From contig NZ_SMKG01000007.1 in the NCBI RefSeq assembly GCF_004348525.1, positions 16,880 to 80,879 of the forward strand: a stretch of DNA of 64,000 nucleotides, read 5' to 3'. Each line of letters opens with the position of its first letter. The first letter of the stretch is position 1. Source of the stretch: Micromonospora sp. 15K316 (GTDB lineage: Bacteria > Actinomycetota > Actinomycetes > Mycobacteriales > Micromonosporaceae). This document shows positions 8,015 through 16,138 of this stretch, one piece after another. The translations under genes and the position numbers were made by a program. The notes below the pieces were generated by a model. That model was not told the DNA's origin, ran no database searches, and saw nothing but the letters and a program-made list of their open reading frames with translations.

Positions 8015-10132
8015 GTGACCGACCAGACCACCCTGGAGCAGGAGATCGCCGTCGAGCAGCGGCATCTCGACCGGGTGTACGCCCGACTCGCCGAGCTGCG
8101 GCGGTCGGCGGTCCGCGCCGAACGGGACGGCTACCGGCTCGCCCGGGTCGGGAACTTCGGCGCGCTGGTCGAGCGGGACGCCATGGTCTTCCACGCCGCC
8201 CAGCGGCGCCACGCCCTCGACGCCGAGCACGAGGGGCTGGTCTTCGGCCGGCTCGACCTGCGTGACCACCAGGTGCTGCACATCGGTCGGCTCGGCATCC
8301 GGGACGAGCACGCGGCGAGCCTCGTGGTCGACTGGCGGGCGCCTGCCGCCGCCGCCTTCTACCAGGCGACGCCGGCCCAGCCGCAGGGCGTGGTGCGCCG
8401 CCGGACGATCCAGTCGAGCGGGGAGCGGGTCGTACGGATCGAGGACGACCTGCTCGACCCGGGCGCCGCGCCGCCGGAGCTGGCGGTGGTCGGCGACGGC
8501 GCGCTGCTGGCCACGCTCTCCCGGGCCACCGGCCGGGGCATGCGGGACATCGTGGCCACCATCCAGCGGGAGCAGGACGAGGCGATCCGCTCCCCCGGCT
8601 CCGGAGTCACGATCGTCTCCGGCGGTCCCGGCACCGGCAAGACGGCCGTCGCCCTGCACCGGGCGGCCTACCTGCTCTACTCCGACCGCAGCCGGTACGC
8701 CGGCGGCGGCATCCTGGTCGTCGGCCCCTCCTCGGTCTTCGTCGAGTACATCGCCTCGGTGCTGCCCTCCCTCGGCGAGGAGACCGCCACTCTGCACTCC
8801 CTGGGCACGCTCTTCCCCGGGATGGGCGCGACCCGGACCGACCCGCCCGAGGTCGCCGCGGTGAAGGGCTCGCTGCGCATGCGCCGGGTGCTGGAGCGCG
8901 CGGTCCGGGACGCCGTACCGGACGGCCCGACGGAGCTGCGCCTGCTCTACCGGGGGGAGCTGCTGCGGCTGGAGCGGCGGGAGCTGGACGGGATCCGGGA
9001 TCGCGCGCTGCCGCGGGGCGCCCGCCGCAACGAGGTGCGCCGAGCCGGCTTTGACGGTGTCTTCGCGGCGCTCTGGGCGCAGGCTCGCCGGCTGAACATC
9101 GGCCGGCTGCCGGAGCAGCGCGCCTTCGAGGACGAGATCGCCGACCGGCCGGAGTTCCGGGAGTTCCTCAAGGCGTGGTGGCCGCGGCTGCACCCCCGGC
9201 ACGTACTGGGCTGGCTGGCGCGCCCCGAGCGGCTGCGCCGGTACGCCGGCGGCATCCTCTCCGGGGCGGAGATCCGGTTGCTGACGGAGGCGTACCGGAC
9301 CCTGGACCCGGTCGGGCTGACGGTCGCCGACATCGCGCTCCTCGACGAGCTGGACGCGCTGCTGGGTAAGCCGGTGCGCCCGGCGCGGGCGAAGCGGGAT
9401 CCGTTCCAGCTGGCCGGCGGGGTACGTGAGCTGAGCACGTACGCCGACCGGCAGCGGGCCGCCCGGGACGCGGCCCGGGAGCGTCCGGTCGACTACCGGG
9501 AGTATGCGCACGTGGTGGTGGACGAGGCGCAGGACGTGTCGCCGATGCAGTGGCGGATGATCGGCCGCCGCGGCCGCCTCGCGTCCTGGACCGTGGTGGG
9601 CGATCCGGCGCAGACGGCGTGGACCGGTGATCCGGCGGAGCTGACCCGCGCCCGGGACCAGGCGCTGGGCCGCCGTCGCCGGCACCACTTCACGCTCACC
9701 ACCAACTACCGCAACTCGGCGGAGATCTTCGCGGTGGCGGCGGCCGAGATCCGGCGGCTCGACCCGGAGTTGGCCCTGCCCACCGCGGTCCGCTCCACCG
9801 GTGTCGACCCGGTCGAGCTGGCCGTACCGGTCGCGGAGCTGGAGCGCGCGACGGTGTCGGCGGCCGCCGCCCTGCTGGACGACGTGGAGGGGACCGTCGG
9901 CGTGATCACGCCGGTCCCCCGCCGCGACGAGGTGGCGGGCTGGCTGGGCGGGTTGGGCGGCTCCCGCCTCCAGGTGGTGACCAGCCTGGAGGCGAAGGGT
10001 ATGGAGTACGACGGGGTGGTGCTGGTCGCGCCGAGCGAGATCCGCGCGGATCCCGGCTCGGGCGTCCGGACGCTCTACGTGGCGCTCTCCCGCGCCACCC
10101 AGCGGCTGAGCACGATCGACCCGACCGGCTGA
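8015..10132 (+). CDS. HelD-like UvrD/SF1 helicase (RNA polymerase recycling type)
   Basis: A 705-aa protein. The N-terminus is a long charged helical hairpin (EQEIAVEQRHLDRVYARLAEL), as in HelD, where it inserts into RNA polymerase channels. Superfamily 1 motifs follow: Walker A GGPGTGKTAVALH, Walker B VVVDEAQDVSPMQW, motif III VGDPAQTAW, motif IV LTTNYRNS, motif V SLEAKGMEYDGVV and motif VI LYVALSRATQRL. Family members release stalled RNA polymerase from DNA and some give rifamycin tolerance. The GTG at 8015 has AGGAG five bases upstream; a GTG at 7982 is an alternative. An ordinary DNA helicase role cannot be excluded. Confidence 0.85.
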   Translation: MTDQTTLEQEIAVEQRHLDRVYARLAELRRSAVRAERDGYRLARVGNFGALVERDAMVFHAAQRRHALDAEHEGLVFGRLDLRDHQVLHIGRLGIRDEHAASLVVDWRAPAAAAFYQATPAQPQGVVRRRTIQSSGERVVRIEDDLLDPGAAPPELAVVGDGALLATLSRATGRGMRDIVATIQREQDEAIRSPGSGVTIVSGGPGTGKTAVALHRAAYLLYSDRSRYAGGGILVVGPSSVFVEYIASVLPSLGEETATLHSLGTLFPGMGATRTDPPEVAAVKGSLRMRRVLERAVRDAVPDGPTELRLLYRGELLRLERRELDGIRDRALPRGARRNEVRRAGFDGVFAALWAQARRLNIGRLPEQRAFEDEIADRPEFREFLKAWWPRLHPRHVLGWLARPERLRRYAGGILSGAEIRLLTEAYRTLDPVGLTVADIALLDELDALLGKPVRPARAKRDPFQLAGGVRELSTYADRQRAARDAARERPVDYREYAHVVVDEAQDVSPMQWRMIGRRGRLASWTVVGDPAQTAWTGDPAELTRARDQALGRRRRHHFTLTTNYRNSAEIFAVAAAEIRRLDPELALPTAVRSTGVDPVELAVPVAELERATVSAAAALLDDVEGTVGVITPVPRRDEVAGWLGGLGGSRLQVVTSLEAKGMEYDGVVLVAPSEIRADPGSGVRTLYVALSRATQRLSTIDPTG

Positions 10133-10183
10133 CCGCTCGCCCGGCCGTTCCCGATCGGGCCTCGCGCTCGGCCGAAGGTTGCA

Positions 10184-10199
10184 TACATTGCGATGTGAG
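10184..10199 (+). promoter_or_regulatory. Probable promoter/operator of metal exporter gene
   Basis: TACATT at 10184-10189 could be the -10. It is covered by an imperfect palindrome at 10182-10199 with ACAT and ATGT arms, in an AT-rich patch unusual here. The shape fits an ArsR/CmtR-type metal-sensor site. With initiation near 10197, the leader would be about 45 bases and contain a ribosome site. Confidence 0.45.
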
Positions 10200-10241
10200 C
10201 ATATGTTTGATCGGTCCGAACCGTCGGCGGAGGGTGGTTTC

Positions 10242-11156
10242 GTGGGCGCAGGGCATGACCACCACGGGTCGGTGGCGAACGCCGCCGCGCACCACCGTGG
10301 CCGGCTCTGGGCGGCGCTCGGCCTGCTGAGCGCCCTGATGGTGGTCGAGGCGGTGGCCGCGTTCCGCACCGGCTCGCTGGCCCTGCTCTCCGACGCCGGG
10401 CACATGTTCACCGACGTGCTCGGCATCGGCATGGCCCTCGCCGCCATCACCGCCGCCCAGCACACCAACCGGGACCCGCAGCGCACCTTCGGCCTCTACC
10501 GCCTGGAGGTGCTGGCCGCGCTCGCCAACGCCGTCCTGCTCTCCGGGGTCGCGGTCTACGTGGTGGTCGAGGCCGCCGGCCGGTTCGGTGACCCGCCGGA
10601 GGTGCTCGCCGGCCCGATGCTGGCGGTGGCCGTGCTGGGCCTGCTGGCCAACGTGGTCGCCTTCGCCCTGCTGCGGCCCGGGGCCCAGGAGAGCATCAAC
10701 CTCCAGGGCGCCTACCTCGAGGTGCTCGGCGACCTGCTCGGCTCGCTCGGCGTGATCGGCGCGGCGCTGCTCATCACGGTGACCGACTGGTGGTGGGCCG
10801 ACCCGCTGGTGGCGATCGCCATCGGCGTCTTCATCCTGCCGCGCACCTGGCGGCTCGGTCGGGCCGCGGTCCGCATCCTCGTCCAGGCCGCCCCGAAGCA
10901 CCTCCAGGTGACCGCGGTGCACGACCGGCTCGCCGCCGTGCCCGGCGTGGCCGGCGTCCACGACCTGCACGTCTGGACGCTCACGTCAGGCATGGAGGTG
11001 GCCTCCGCGCACCTCACCACGACCTCCGGCGCCGACGTCGGCACGGTACTCACCGCCGCGCGTACCGCCCTGCACGAGGACTTCCACATCGAGCACGCGA
11101 CGTTGCAGATCGAGCCCGGCGCGACGCCTGGGGCCTGCGGGTCCTGTGAGTGGTAA
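10242..11156 (+). CDS. CDF-family zinc/cobalt/cadmium efflux transporter
   Basis: A 304-aa protein. After a short His-rich start (GAGHDHHG), six membrane segments fit the cation diffusion facilitator fold, and a C-terminal cytosolic ferredoxin-like domain (VHDLHVWTLTSGMEVASAHL) follows. The TM2 metal site is intact (LLSDAGHMFTD). TM5 reads AYLEVLGDLLGS, with Glu where many family members have His, which may shift metal preference. Exports divalent metal in exchange for protons. The GTG at 10242 is preferred because GGAGG lies eight bases upstream; an ATG at 10203 is the alternative. The operator-like palindrome upstream suggests metal-responsive control. Confidence 0.88.
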   Translation: MGAGHDHHGSVANAAAHHRGRLWAALGLLSALMVVEAVAAFRTGSLALLSDAGHMFTDVLGIGMALAAITAAQHTNRDPQRTFGLYRLEVLAALANAVLLSGVAVYVVVEAAGRFGDPPEVLAGPMLAVAVLGLLANVVAFALLRPGAQESINLQGAYLEVLGDLLGSLGVIGAALLITVTDWWWADPLVAIAIGVFILPRTWRLGRAAVRILVQAAPKHLQVTAVHDRLAAVPGVAGVHDLHVWTLTSGMEVASAHLTTTSGADVGTVLTAARTALHEDFHIEHATLQIEPGATPGACGSCEW

Positions 11157-11316
11157 TGAGCACAACCTTAATTTTCAGCGTGTATTGTCCGGTTATGCCG
11201 GAATTGGCGGTGACCACAGCGGCACCGAGAGTCACATCTGCTGCGCGGGGCTCTCTGGCACCGGTAGTCTCGGCTCCGGCCTCCGGCAGGTGGCGCCCGT
11301 CGGCGCCAGCGGTGGC

Positions 11317-11433
11317 CGTCGCCTAATCGCCGACGTTCGGCGAGCCGGGGAACCATGTTCCTGGGGTGCATCCGCGCGAGCGGTAGGGATCTTCCGTCCC
11401 GAACCCGTCAGCTAACCCGGTCGGCGGCTGACG
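11317..11433 (+). ncRNA. c-di-AMP riboswitch (ydaO-yuaA type)
   Basis: The region ahead of the cell-wall protein gene carries the conserved blocks of the ydaO class: GCCGGGGAACCA near 11346-11357, GGGGTGCATC near 11365, and the 3' block CCCGTCAGCTAACCCGGTCGGCG at 11404-11426. The GCCGAC at 11329-11334 can pair with GTCGGC at 11420-11425 as the closing helix. In Actinobacteria this riboswitch controls cell-wall hydrolases and potassium genes, switching off when c-di-AMP is high. The start codon lies about 20 bases after it. Confidence 0.85.
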
Positions 11434-11446
11434 GAAGGACATGTGC

Positions 11447-12514
11447 ATGCCTGTAGTGGCACCCGTACGACGACGCGCCGCCCGGATGGCGGCCCTGATC
11501 GCCGCGACGCTCGCCCTCGCCGTCGTGGTCACCCCCGCCGCCGCGGCCGCTCCCCCGGCGGCCCTGCCCGCCGCCGTTCCGCACAACGACGCCGAAGGCG
11601 GAACCCCCGCGCTCCGCGCCCAGCTCGACGCGGCGAGCAAGGGCTGGCTCGACGCGAAGGCGGCCCTCGCCCGCTCGGTCCAGCGGCAGCAGCAGCTCAC
11701 CGGGCAGCTCAAGACGATCGACGTCGAACTGGCGGAGCGCAACGGCAAGGTCGGCGAGATCGCCGGGGTCGCCTACCGCACCGGCCGGCTCGGCACGATC
11801 TCGGCGCTGCTCAACAGCACCAGCCCGGACGGTTTCATGGACCGGGCCGCCGCCCTGGAGGCCGTCGCCGCCAACGAGGACCGGGTGCTGGCCGACCTGA
11901 CGGAGACCCGGGACCAGGCCAACCGGACCCGCGCCGCGCTGGACGGCGAGATCAAGGAGCAGCGCAAGCAGGTCGCCGTCATGGCGAAGCGCAAGCAGCA
12001 GGCCGAGCGCGCCCTCGAGGTGGCCAACGCCAACGCGGTCCGCGCCACGGCCGGTGGATCCAACCGGGGCACCTCCACCGCGAACGCGGAACCGGCGCCC
12101 CGCAACCGCGACGGCTCCTGGCCCAAGGAGTCGTGCAGCGTCGACGACCCGACACCGGCGAGCGGCTGCATCACCCCGCGTACGCTGCACGCGCTCAAAC
12201 AGGCCAAGGCGGCCGGCTTCACCCACTACGTCTCGTGCCACCGCAACGGCGGCTCCGGCGAGCACCCCAAGGGCCGGGCGTGCGACTTCGCCGCGCAGAA
12301 GAACGGATTCGGCGGCGACGCCACCGGCGCCGACAAGACGTACGGCAACAACCTGGCCGCGTACTTCATCCGCAACGCCGACCGGCTCGCGGTCCTCTAC
12401 GTGATCTGGTACCGGCAGATCTGGCTGCCCAGCAGCGGTTGGAAGTCGTACAGCGGGGCGGGTGGAGACCCGTCCAGCGACCACACCAACCACGTGCACC
12501 TCTCGGTGTACTGA
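11447..12514 (+). CDS. Secreted coiled-coil cell-wall protein under riboswitch control
   Basis: A 355-aa protein. Arg-rich N-terminus, hydrophobic core and an AAAAAP cleavage region indicate Sec export. Residues about 55-190 form a long coiled coil (LDAASKGWLDAKAALARSVQRQQQ, then KEQRKQVAVMAKRKQQAERAL), like the regulatory coiled coils of NlpC/P60 and RipA proteins. The C-terminal 110 residues are a small globular domain with paired Cys (ESCSVDD, YVSCHRNGG, GRACDFAAQ) and SSDHTNHVHLSVY. The HPKGRACDF...DHTNHVHL arrangement resembles the metal-binding layout of D-Ala-D-Ala metallopeptidase-like folds, so peptidoglycan cleavage is plausible but unproven. GGAAGG supports ATG 11447 over ATG 11441. 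The c-di-AMP riboswitch upstream links it to wall turnover. Confidence 0.82.
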   Translation: MPVVAPVRRRAARMAALIAATLALAVVVTPAAAAAPPAALPAAVPHNDAEGGTPALRAQLDAASKGWLDAKAALARSVQRQQQLTGQLKTIDVELAERNGKVGEIAGVAYRTGRLGTISALLNSTSPDGFMDRAAALEAVAANEDRVLADLTETRDQANRTRAALDGEIKEQRKQVAVMAKRKQQAERALEVANANAVRATAGGSNRGTSTANAEPAPRNRDGSWPKESCSVDDPTPASGCITPRTLHALKQAKAAGFTHYVSCHRNGGSGEHPKGRACDFAAQKNGFGGDATGADKTYGNNLAAYFIRNADRLAVLYVIWYRQIWLPSSGWKSYSGAGGDPSSDHTNHVHLSVY

Positions 12515-12524
12515 CGTCGCGGCC

Positions 12525-12550
12525 GCGGGTGGCCACGCTCGGCCACCCGC
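12525..12550 (+). terminator. Hairpin terminator
   Basis: A perfect 10-bp stem (12525-12534 with 12541-12550) closes a six-base loop, just after the stop of the cell-wall protein gene. Confidence 0.6.
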
Positions 12551-12639
12551 ACCGCCGCGGGCGGTACGTCACCGGACGTAGCCGCGATGTCGTCGGTCGG
12601 CCGACGATCCGGCCGCCCCGCACGGGCAGCATCACGGGC

Positions 12640-13158
12640 ATGACCCGGACATCGCCCACCGCCCGCAAGGCGCTGCTCACGCTGCACCTGGTCACCTCGC
12701 TGGGGTGGCTCGGCGCCGACCTCGTACTGCTCACCCTCGGGGTCGCGGTGCTGCGCGGCGCCGACCCGGACGTGGTCTACCCGGTCGCCGCGCTGATCGG
12801 TACGACGCTCTTCGCCCCGCTGGCGGTGGCCGTATGGGCGGTCGGCGTGGTCAGCGCGCTGCTGACCCCGTGGAAGCTCTTCCGGTACCGCTGGGTGCTG
12901 GTGAAGCTGCTGATCACCACGGCGATGGTCGTGCTGGTGCTGGTCCTGCTCACCCCGAACCTGCGCGCCGGCGGCGAGCTCGGGGCCGGCCTGCCGGCAC
13001 GGGACCGGGCCGACCTGGTGATCGCGCCCGCCGTGTCGACCAGCCTCATGATCATTGCGACGGTGCTCTCGACGTACAAGCCGTGGGGACGGATGCGGCG
13101 GACCGGTTCGGCCGCGACGGGCCGGCGCTCGCCGGTGGCCGGGCGCGCGGACGGCTGA
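12640..13158 (+). CDS. Four-helix integral membrane protein (DUF2269-like)
   Basis: A 172-aa protein with four predicted membrane segments: LLTLHLVTSLGWLGADLVLL, LIGTTLFAPLAVAVWAVGVV, LLITTAMVVLVLVLLTP and STSLMIIATVLSTYKPWG. The pattern HLVTSLGWLGAD...TPWKLFRYRWVLVKL...STYKPWG occurs in actinobacterial DUF2269-type proteins of unknown function. The internal His and charged residues could bind heme or cofactor, but no motif proves it. No clear ribosome site precedes the ATG. It converges with the SRPBCC gene. Confidence 0.7.
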   Translation: MTRTSPTARKALLTLHLVTSLGWLGADLVLLTLGVAVLRGADPDVVYPVAALIGTTLFAPLAVAVWAVGVVSALLTPWKLFRYRWVLVKLLITTAMVVLVLVLLTPNLRAGGELGAGLPARDRADLVIAPAVSTSLMIIATVLSTYKPWGRMRRTGSAATGRRSPVAGRADG

Positions 13159-13187
13159 CCGGTCGAACCGCCGCCGGCCGACGTCGG

Positions 13188-13658
13188 TCAGGACGTGGCG
13201 GCCGGGCCCTCGCGGTCACTGTCGAGCGCGCCGGCGAGCCGGGTCGCCAGCGCCAGGTGCGCGGCGCGGGCCTGCCCGAAGGCGTACGCGAAGAGCGGCG
13301 CCGGCGCGGCGAGGGTGATCTCGACGTCGATGCGCAGCAGCCCGTCCGCCTCGGCCCGCAGCAGGGTGCGGTTGCGCACCGTGGTGGCCGGCCACTGCCG
13401 GGCCACCGTCACGATCTCGTCGGCCGCCCGGACGAGCACGTCGGCCCGGTACCGCACCGGGAACCGCAGCGGCCCGGCGGCGAGCCGGTCGGTGATGGCG
13501 TAGCTGGCCCGTGCGCCGGGCCGAGGTGGGAGCCGGCGAACCCGGACGACCAGCGGATGCAGCTCGCCCTGCCGGCCCAGGTCGCCGAGGAGAGCAGCGG
13601 CGTCGGCCGGCGAGCAGCGCGCCTGGACGCTGTAGCTGAAGGAGTCCCGCCTGAGCAC
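13188..13658 (-). CDS. SRPBCC-fold (START-like) protein
   Basis: A 156-aa protein. The pattern of an N-terminal beta strand, two short helices (SPADAAALLGDLGRQGELHPLVVRV), antiparallel strands (GARASYAITDRL, LRFPVRYRADVLVRAADEIVTVARQ) and a long C-terminal helix (FAYAFGQARAAHLALATRLAGAL) is the SRPBCC ligand-binding fold used by polyketide cyclases and lipid carriers. No catalytic residue can be named. It is cytosolic and its ligand is unknown. The STAS gene lies 52 bases upstream in the same direction, so the two may be co-transcribed. Confidence 0.75.
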   Translation of the reverse strand: MLRRDSFSYSVQARCSPADAAALLGDLGRQGELHPLVVRVRRLPPRPGARASYAITDRLAAGPLRFPVRYRADVLVRAADEIVTVARQWPATTVRNRTLLRAEADGLLRIDVEITLAAPAPLFAYAFGQARAAHLALATRLAGALDSDREGPAATS

Positions 13659-13710
13659 GCCGTCCTCCCGCCGTCGCCGGTCACCCGATCCTCACTCGGG
13701 ACGGGCGCGG

Positions 13711-14073
13711 TCAGGCGCCGGGGAGCACCTCGGGCGTGGCGGCCCCCGCGTAGTAGGGCTCCGGCGCGCCGAAGAGCCCGAGCAGGCCGGTCACCCAGAG
13801 CTGCCGGTGCACGAACCGGCTCGGCTCGGTGACCACGAGCTTGACGCCGCTCACCTCGGCGGTCTGGAAGCCGGCGACCATCGCGCTGATGCCGACGGAG
13901 TCGATGAAGGTGACAAGGCGCATGTTGAGCTCGATGCGCGCCGGGTGGCCCTTGGCCAGCACCTCGGCGATCGCTTCGCGCACCTCGTATGCGGTGTCGA
14001 CGTCGATCTCGCCGCGTGGGGCGATCTCCACGACACCACCGGACAGAACCGACTTCACGATCGACAGGCTCAC
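13711..14073 (-). CDS. STAS-domain anti-anti-sigma factor
   Basis: A 120-aa protein that is a single STAS domain. LVTFIDSVGISAMVAG holds the phosphoacceptor serine (Ser59) in the SpoIIAA/RsbV context. Such proteins bind and displace an anti-sigma kinase unless phosphorylated, freeing an alternative sigma factor. No kinase or phosphatase gene is adjacent. AFGAPEPYYAGAATPEVLPGA is an extra C-terminal tail beyond the usual family length of about 110. It uses GTG as start at 14073 with GGAGG nearby on the coding strand. Confidence 0.85.
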   Translation of the reverse strand: MSLSIVKSVLSGGVVEIAPRGEIDVDTAYEVREAIAEVLAKGHPARIELNMRLVTFIDSVGISAMVAGFQTAEVSGVKLVVTEPSRFVHRQLWVTGLLGLFGAPEPYYAGAATPEVLPGA

Positions 14074-14425
14074 GCGAGCACCTCCACCCGCCCGTCCCCC
14101 GGGCGCCTCATCAGTACGCGGGCCGCGACCGAGAGTATTCCTCCGATGGCCTCGGTCGCCACCCCCGGGGGATGAGCAATTCGCGGATCAGGGCACGACT
14201 CGTCACCCTTGTCCGGATTCTTCTCTTCGTCTGTTCGTTCGACGGCCCGTCCGGACCGACGCATCGCCGCCCAGGGTAGCCGGTCCACGCCAGCCGGGCC
14301 GAAACGACGCGACCGGGAACGCTCCGGACCCGAGATCCCGATCTCGTTCCGGTTCCGCACGGCACGGGCGTGTTTGCCGGGGCGACCTAGCATCGGCCGG
14401 GAGTCCACGACAGAGGGGATGATCA
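14074..14425. other. Intergenic region
   Basis: About 350 bases between the divergent STAS gene and the 47-aa lipoprotein gene, with a slightly lower GC stretch near 14205-14240. No RNA structure or coding frame with a ribosome site was found. GAGGGG at 14413-14418 is the ribosome site of the small lipoprotein. Confidence 0.4.
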
Positions 14426-14569
14426 ATGATCAAGAGACTGGCCGGCCTGGCCGGCGTCGGTGCCCTGCTCGCCCTCGTACTGGCCTGCGGCTTCGGTGGC
14501 GGAGGCGATGATGACGACGACGATGACGACGACTTCGCTCGGGGCGCCGCTGTCGTCTCGGTGCGCTGA
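14426..14569 (+). CDS. 47-aa poly-aspartate lipoprotein
   Basis: A short ORF below usual length cut-offs. ATG at 14426 follows GAGGGG by seven bases. It encodes a basic start (MIKR), a hydrophobic core and a lipobox-like LVLAC with Cys at residue 21, then Gly-rich residues, nine consecutive Asp and a short tail ending VVSVR. Signal peptide, lipobox and ribosome site agree, so I regard it as a real small exported lipoprotein. The acidic run could bind metal ions or the cell wall; function is unknown. The downstream partner gene, also a membrane protein, lies 246 bases on. Confidence 0.65.
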   Translation: MIKRLAGLAGVGALLALVLACGFGGGGDDDDDDDDDFARGAAVVSVR

Positions 14570-14815
14570 CCACCCCCACTCCCTGCGACGGGCCGGCTGC
14601 GTGACCGCGGCCGGCCGCCGGGCGTGGCGAGTCCGGGGCGACCGGCCGGCGAGTCCCACCACGGGTACCGGTGGCGGCCCCGCTGGGGTGATTCGGCGGG
14701 TTTGGGGCACCGGTGGGCGGGGCACTGGCGGGTAGGCCAACCGTGACGCGCCGGTCCGGCTGGCCGAGAGCCGACCCCGACCGCCGCGGCCGGCGCCCCC
14801 GAGGAGGTAATCCCG

Positions 14816-15223
14816 ATGTTCGGAACGACCCTGCTGGACCGCCGCAGCAGACCCGAGCGGATCGCGGACCAGGCGTGGCAGCACCTGGTCTCCAGCGTCA
14901 ACACCGCCGGGGACACCGTCCGAGGCACCGCCCGCCACGCCCAACGCGGCGGACACCGGCTCAGCGACGGAGCAGGTGACCTGGTGGGCAACGCCGCCGA
15001 CGAGGCCCGCCGCCGGGCCACCCTCGCATTCGACGCGCTCGCCGGTCGACGGCCGGCGCTGCCGTGGACGCTGCTGATCGGCGTGGCGCTGGTCGGCGCG
15101 GCGATCGGTTGGGCCGCGGGTACCGCCGCCCGGGCCGCGGGCAGCCAGGAGGACCGCGCCGTCGACGACATCGACTTCGTGGACGTGGACCGCCCCAACT
15201 CCCCCGCCGGCCTCGACACCTGA
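14816..15223 (+). CDS. Single-pass membrane protein, function unknown
   Basis: A 135-aa protein with strong ribosome site GAGGAGG. The N-terminal 80 residues are charged and helical (ERIADQAWQHLVSSVNTAGDTV), like YtxH or apolipoprotein-type amphipathic proteins. One membrane helix follows (LPWTLLIGVALVGAAIGWAAG), then a short acidic tail (AVDDIDFVDVDRP). The small-residue-rich helix suggests membrane association under stress; DUF3618-type proteins share this layout, but I cannot assign the family. It is followed by a bidirectional terminator. Confidence 0.7.
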   Translation: MFGTTLLDRRSRPERIADQAWQHLVSSVNTAGDTVRGTARHAQRGGHRLSDGAGDLVGNAADEARRRATLAFDALAGRRPALPWTLLIGVALVGAAIGWAAGTAARAAGSQEDRAVDDIDFVDVDRPNSPAGLDT

Positions 15224-15275
15224 TCGAGCAGCCGCGCTTCCGGCCGGGCCCCCGCGGACGATCGAATCGGGTGCG

Positions 15276-15318
15276 CCGATGCCGGGGTGTCCGGCGTTCG
15301 CCGACACCCCGGCATCGG
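15276..15318. terminator. Bidirectional hairpin terminator
   Basis: A perfect 16-bp stem (15276-15291 with 15303-15318) with an 11-base loop separates two convergent genes ending at 15223 and 15323. Confidence 0.8.
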
Positions 15319-15322
15319 CTCG

Positions 15323-15961
15323 TCAGATGGCGTTGATCCGGTCCGGCGCGCGTTCGGCGCGGGCCAGGGCACGCAGCACGGCCTGCTGCCCGTGGCGGCG
15401 TACCGCCAGCCGGGCGAGCAACGAGAGCACCGGCTCGAGAACGTCGACGGGCAGTTCCGGAGCGGCCACGCCGACGCTGACCGCCAGGTCGTCGGAGTGC
15501 ACGGCGAGTTCCATGAGGCGGGTGGTCAGGAAATCGTCAAGGGTGAGCGACCAGGGCCCCCGGGTCAGGTGCACCACCCGCCCGGCCGGTTCCCGGGTCA
15601 ACGCCTCGGCGAGCCGTTGCACCGCCTCGGCCGTACGGGCGACCAACGCCTGCGGCCCCTCCTGCGCGATCTCCTCCCCCACCCGGCGGATGCCCACGTT
15701 CACGTCATCGTCGACGCTCGCGCCGATCCAGCTGCCACGGGCGTAGTGGTCGAGCAGACCGATCGGATCGCCGGCCGGGACGGGCTCGGCGAGCACCGCC
15801 TCGACCTGGAAGACCTGCGAGGCGAGGTGCCCCGCGAGGCCGGCGACACCGAACTCGGCGAGCGCGCTGGGTCGACCCCAGCCCTCGGCGACCGCCGGGT
15901 CGTCCAGCAGCCGCACGGCCGAGCGAGCGGCCGTCAGGTAGGCGGTCCTGATCGCAGCCAT
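15323..15961 (-). CDS. Maleylpyruvate isomerase-family (DinB-like) protein
   Basis: A 212-aa protein. The start at 15961 is fixed by GAAGGAGG eight bases upstream; the frame runs open further but crosses the BON gene. It fits the mycothiol-dependent maleylpyruvate isomerase N-terminal fold, a DinB-type four-helix bundle: ALAEFGVAGLAGHLASQVFQVEAVL is the H-containing helix 2 region, and TTRLMELAVHSDDLAVSVGV is the typical third metal-His helix. Members are mycothiol or metal-dependent S-transferases and isomerases in Actinobacteria. The substrate is unknown. Confidence 0.8.
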   Translation of the reverse strand: MAAIRTAYLTAARSAVRLLDDPAVAEGWGRPSALAEFGVAGLAGHLASQVFQVEAVLAEPVPAGDPIGLLDHYARGSWIGASVDDDVNVGIRRVGEEIAQEGPQALVARTAEAVQRLAEALTREPAGRVVHLTRGPWSLTLDDFLTTRLMELAVHSDDLAVSVGVAAPELPVDVLEPVLSLLARLAVRRHGQQAVLRALARAERAPDRINAI

Positions 15962-16138
15962 GTCGTACCTCCTTCGGGGGTGGAACCACGGCGAGCCTAG
16001 ACCTGCGGGCCCCGCCCAAGATCGTCGACCGCGATCACCCGGGTCGGGCGAGGGTGGCTCACCCCGACCGGCGGCAGCATCGCCTCCGGGAGGGCGTGCC
16101 CGCGGGAGCCGCCCGACGCGAGGAGGAGGAGGGAGCGA

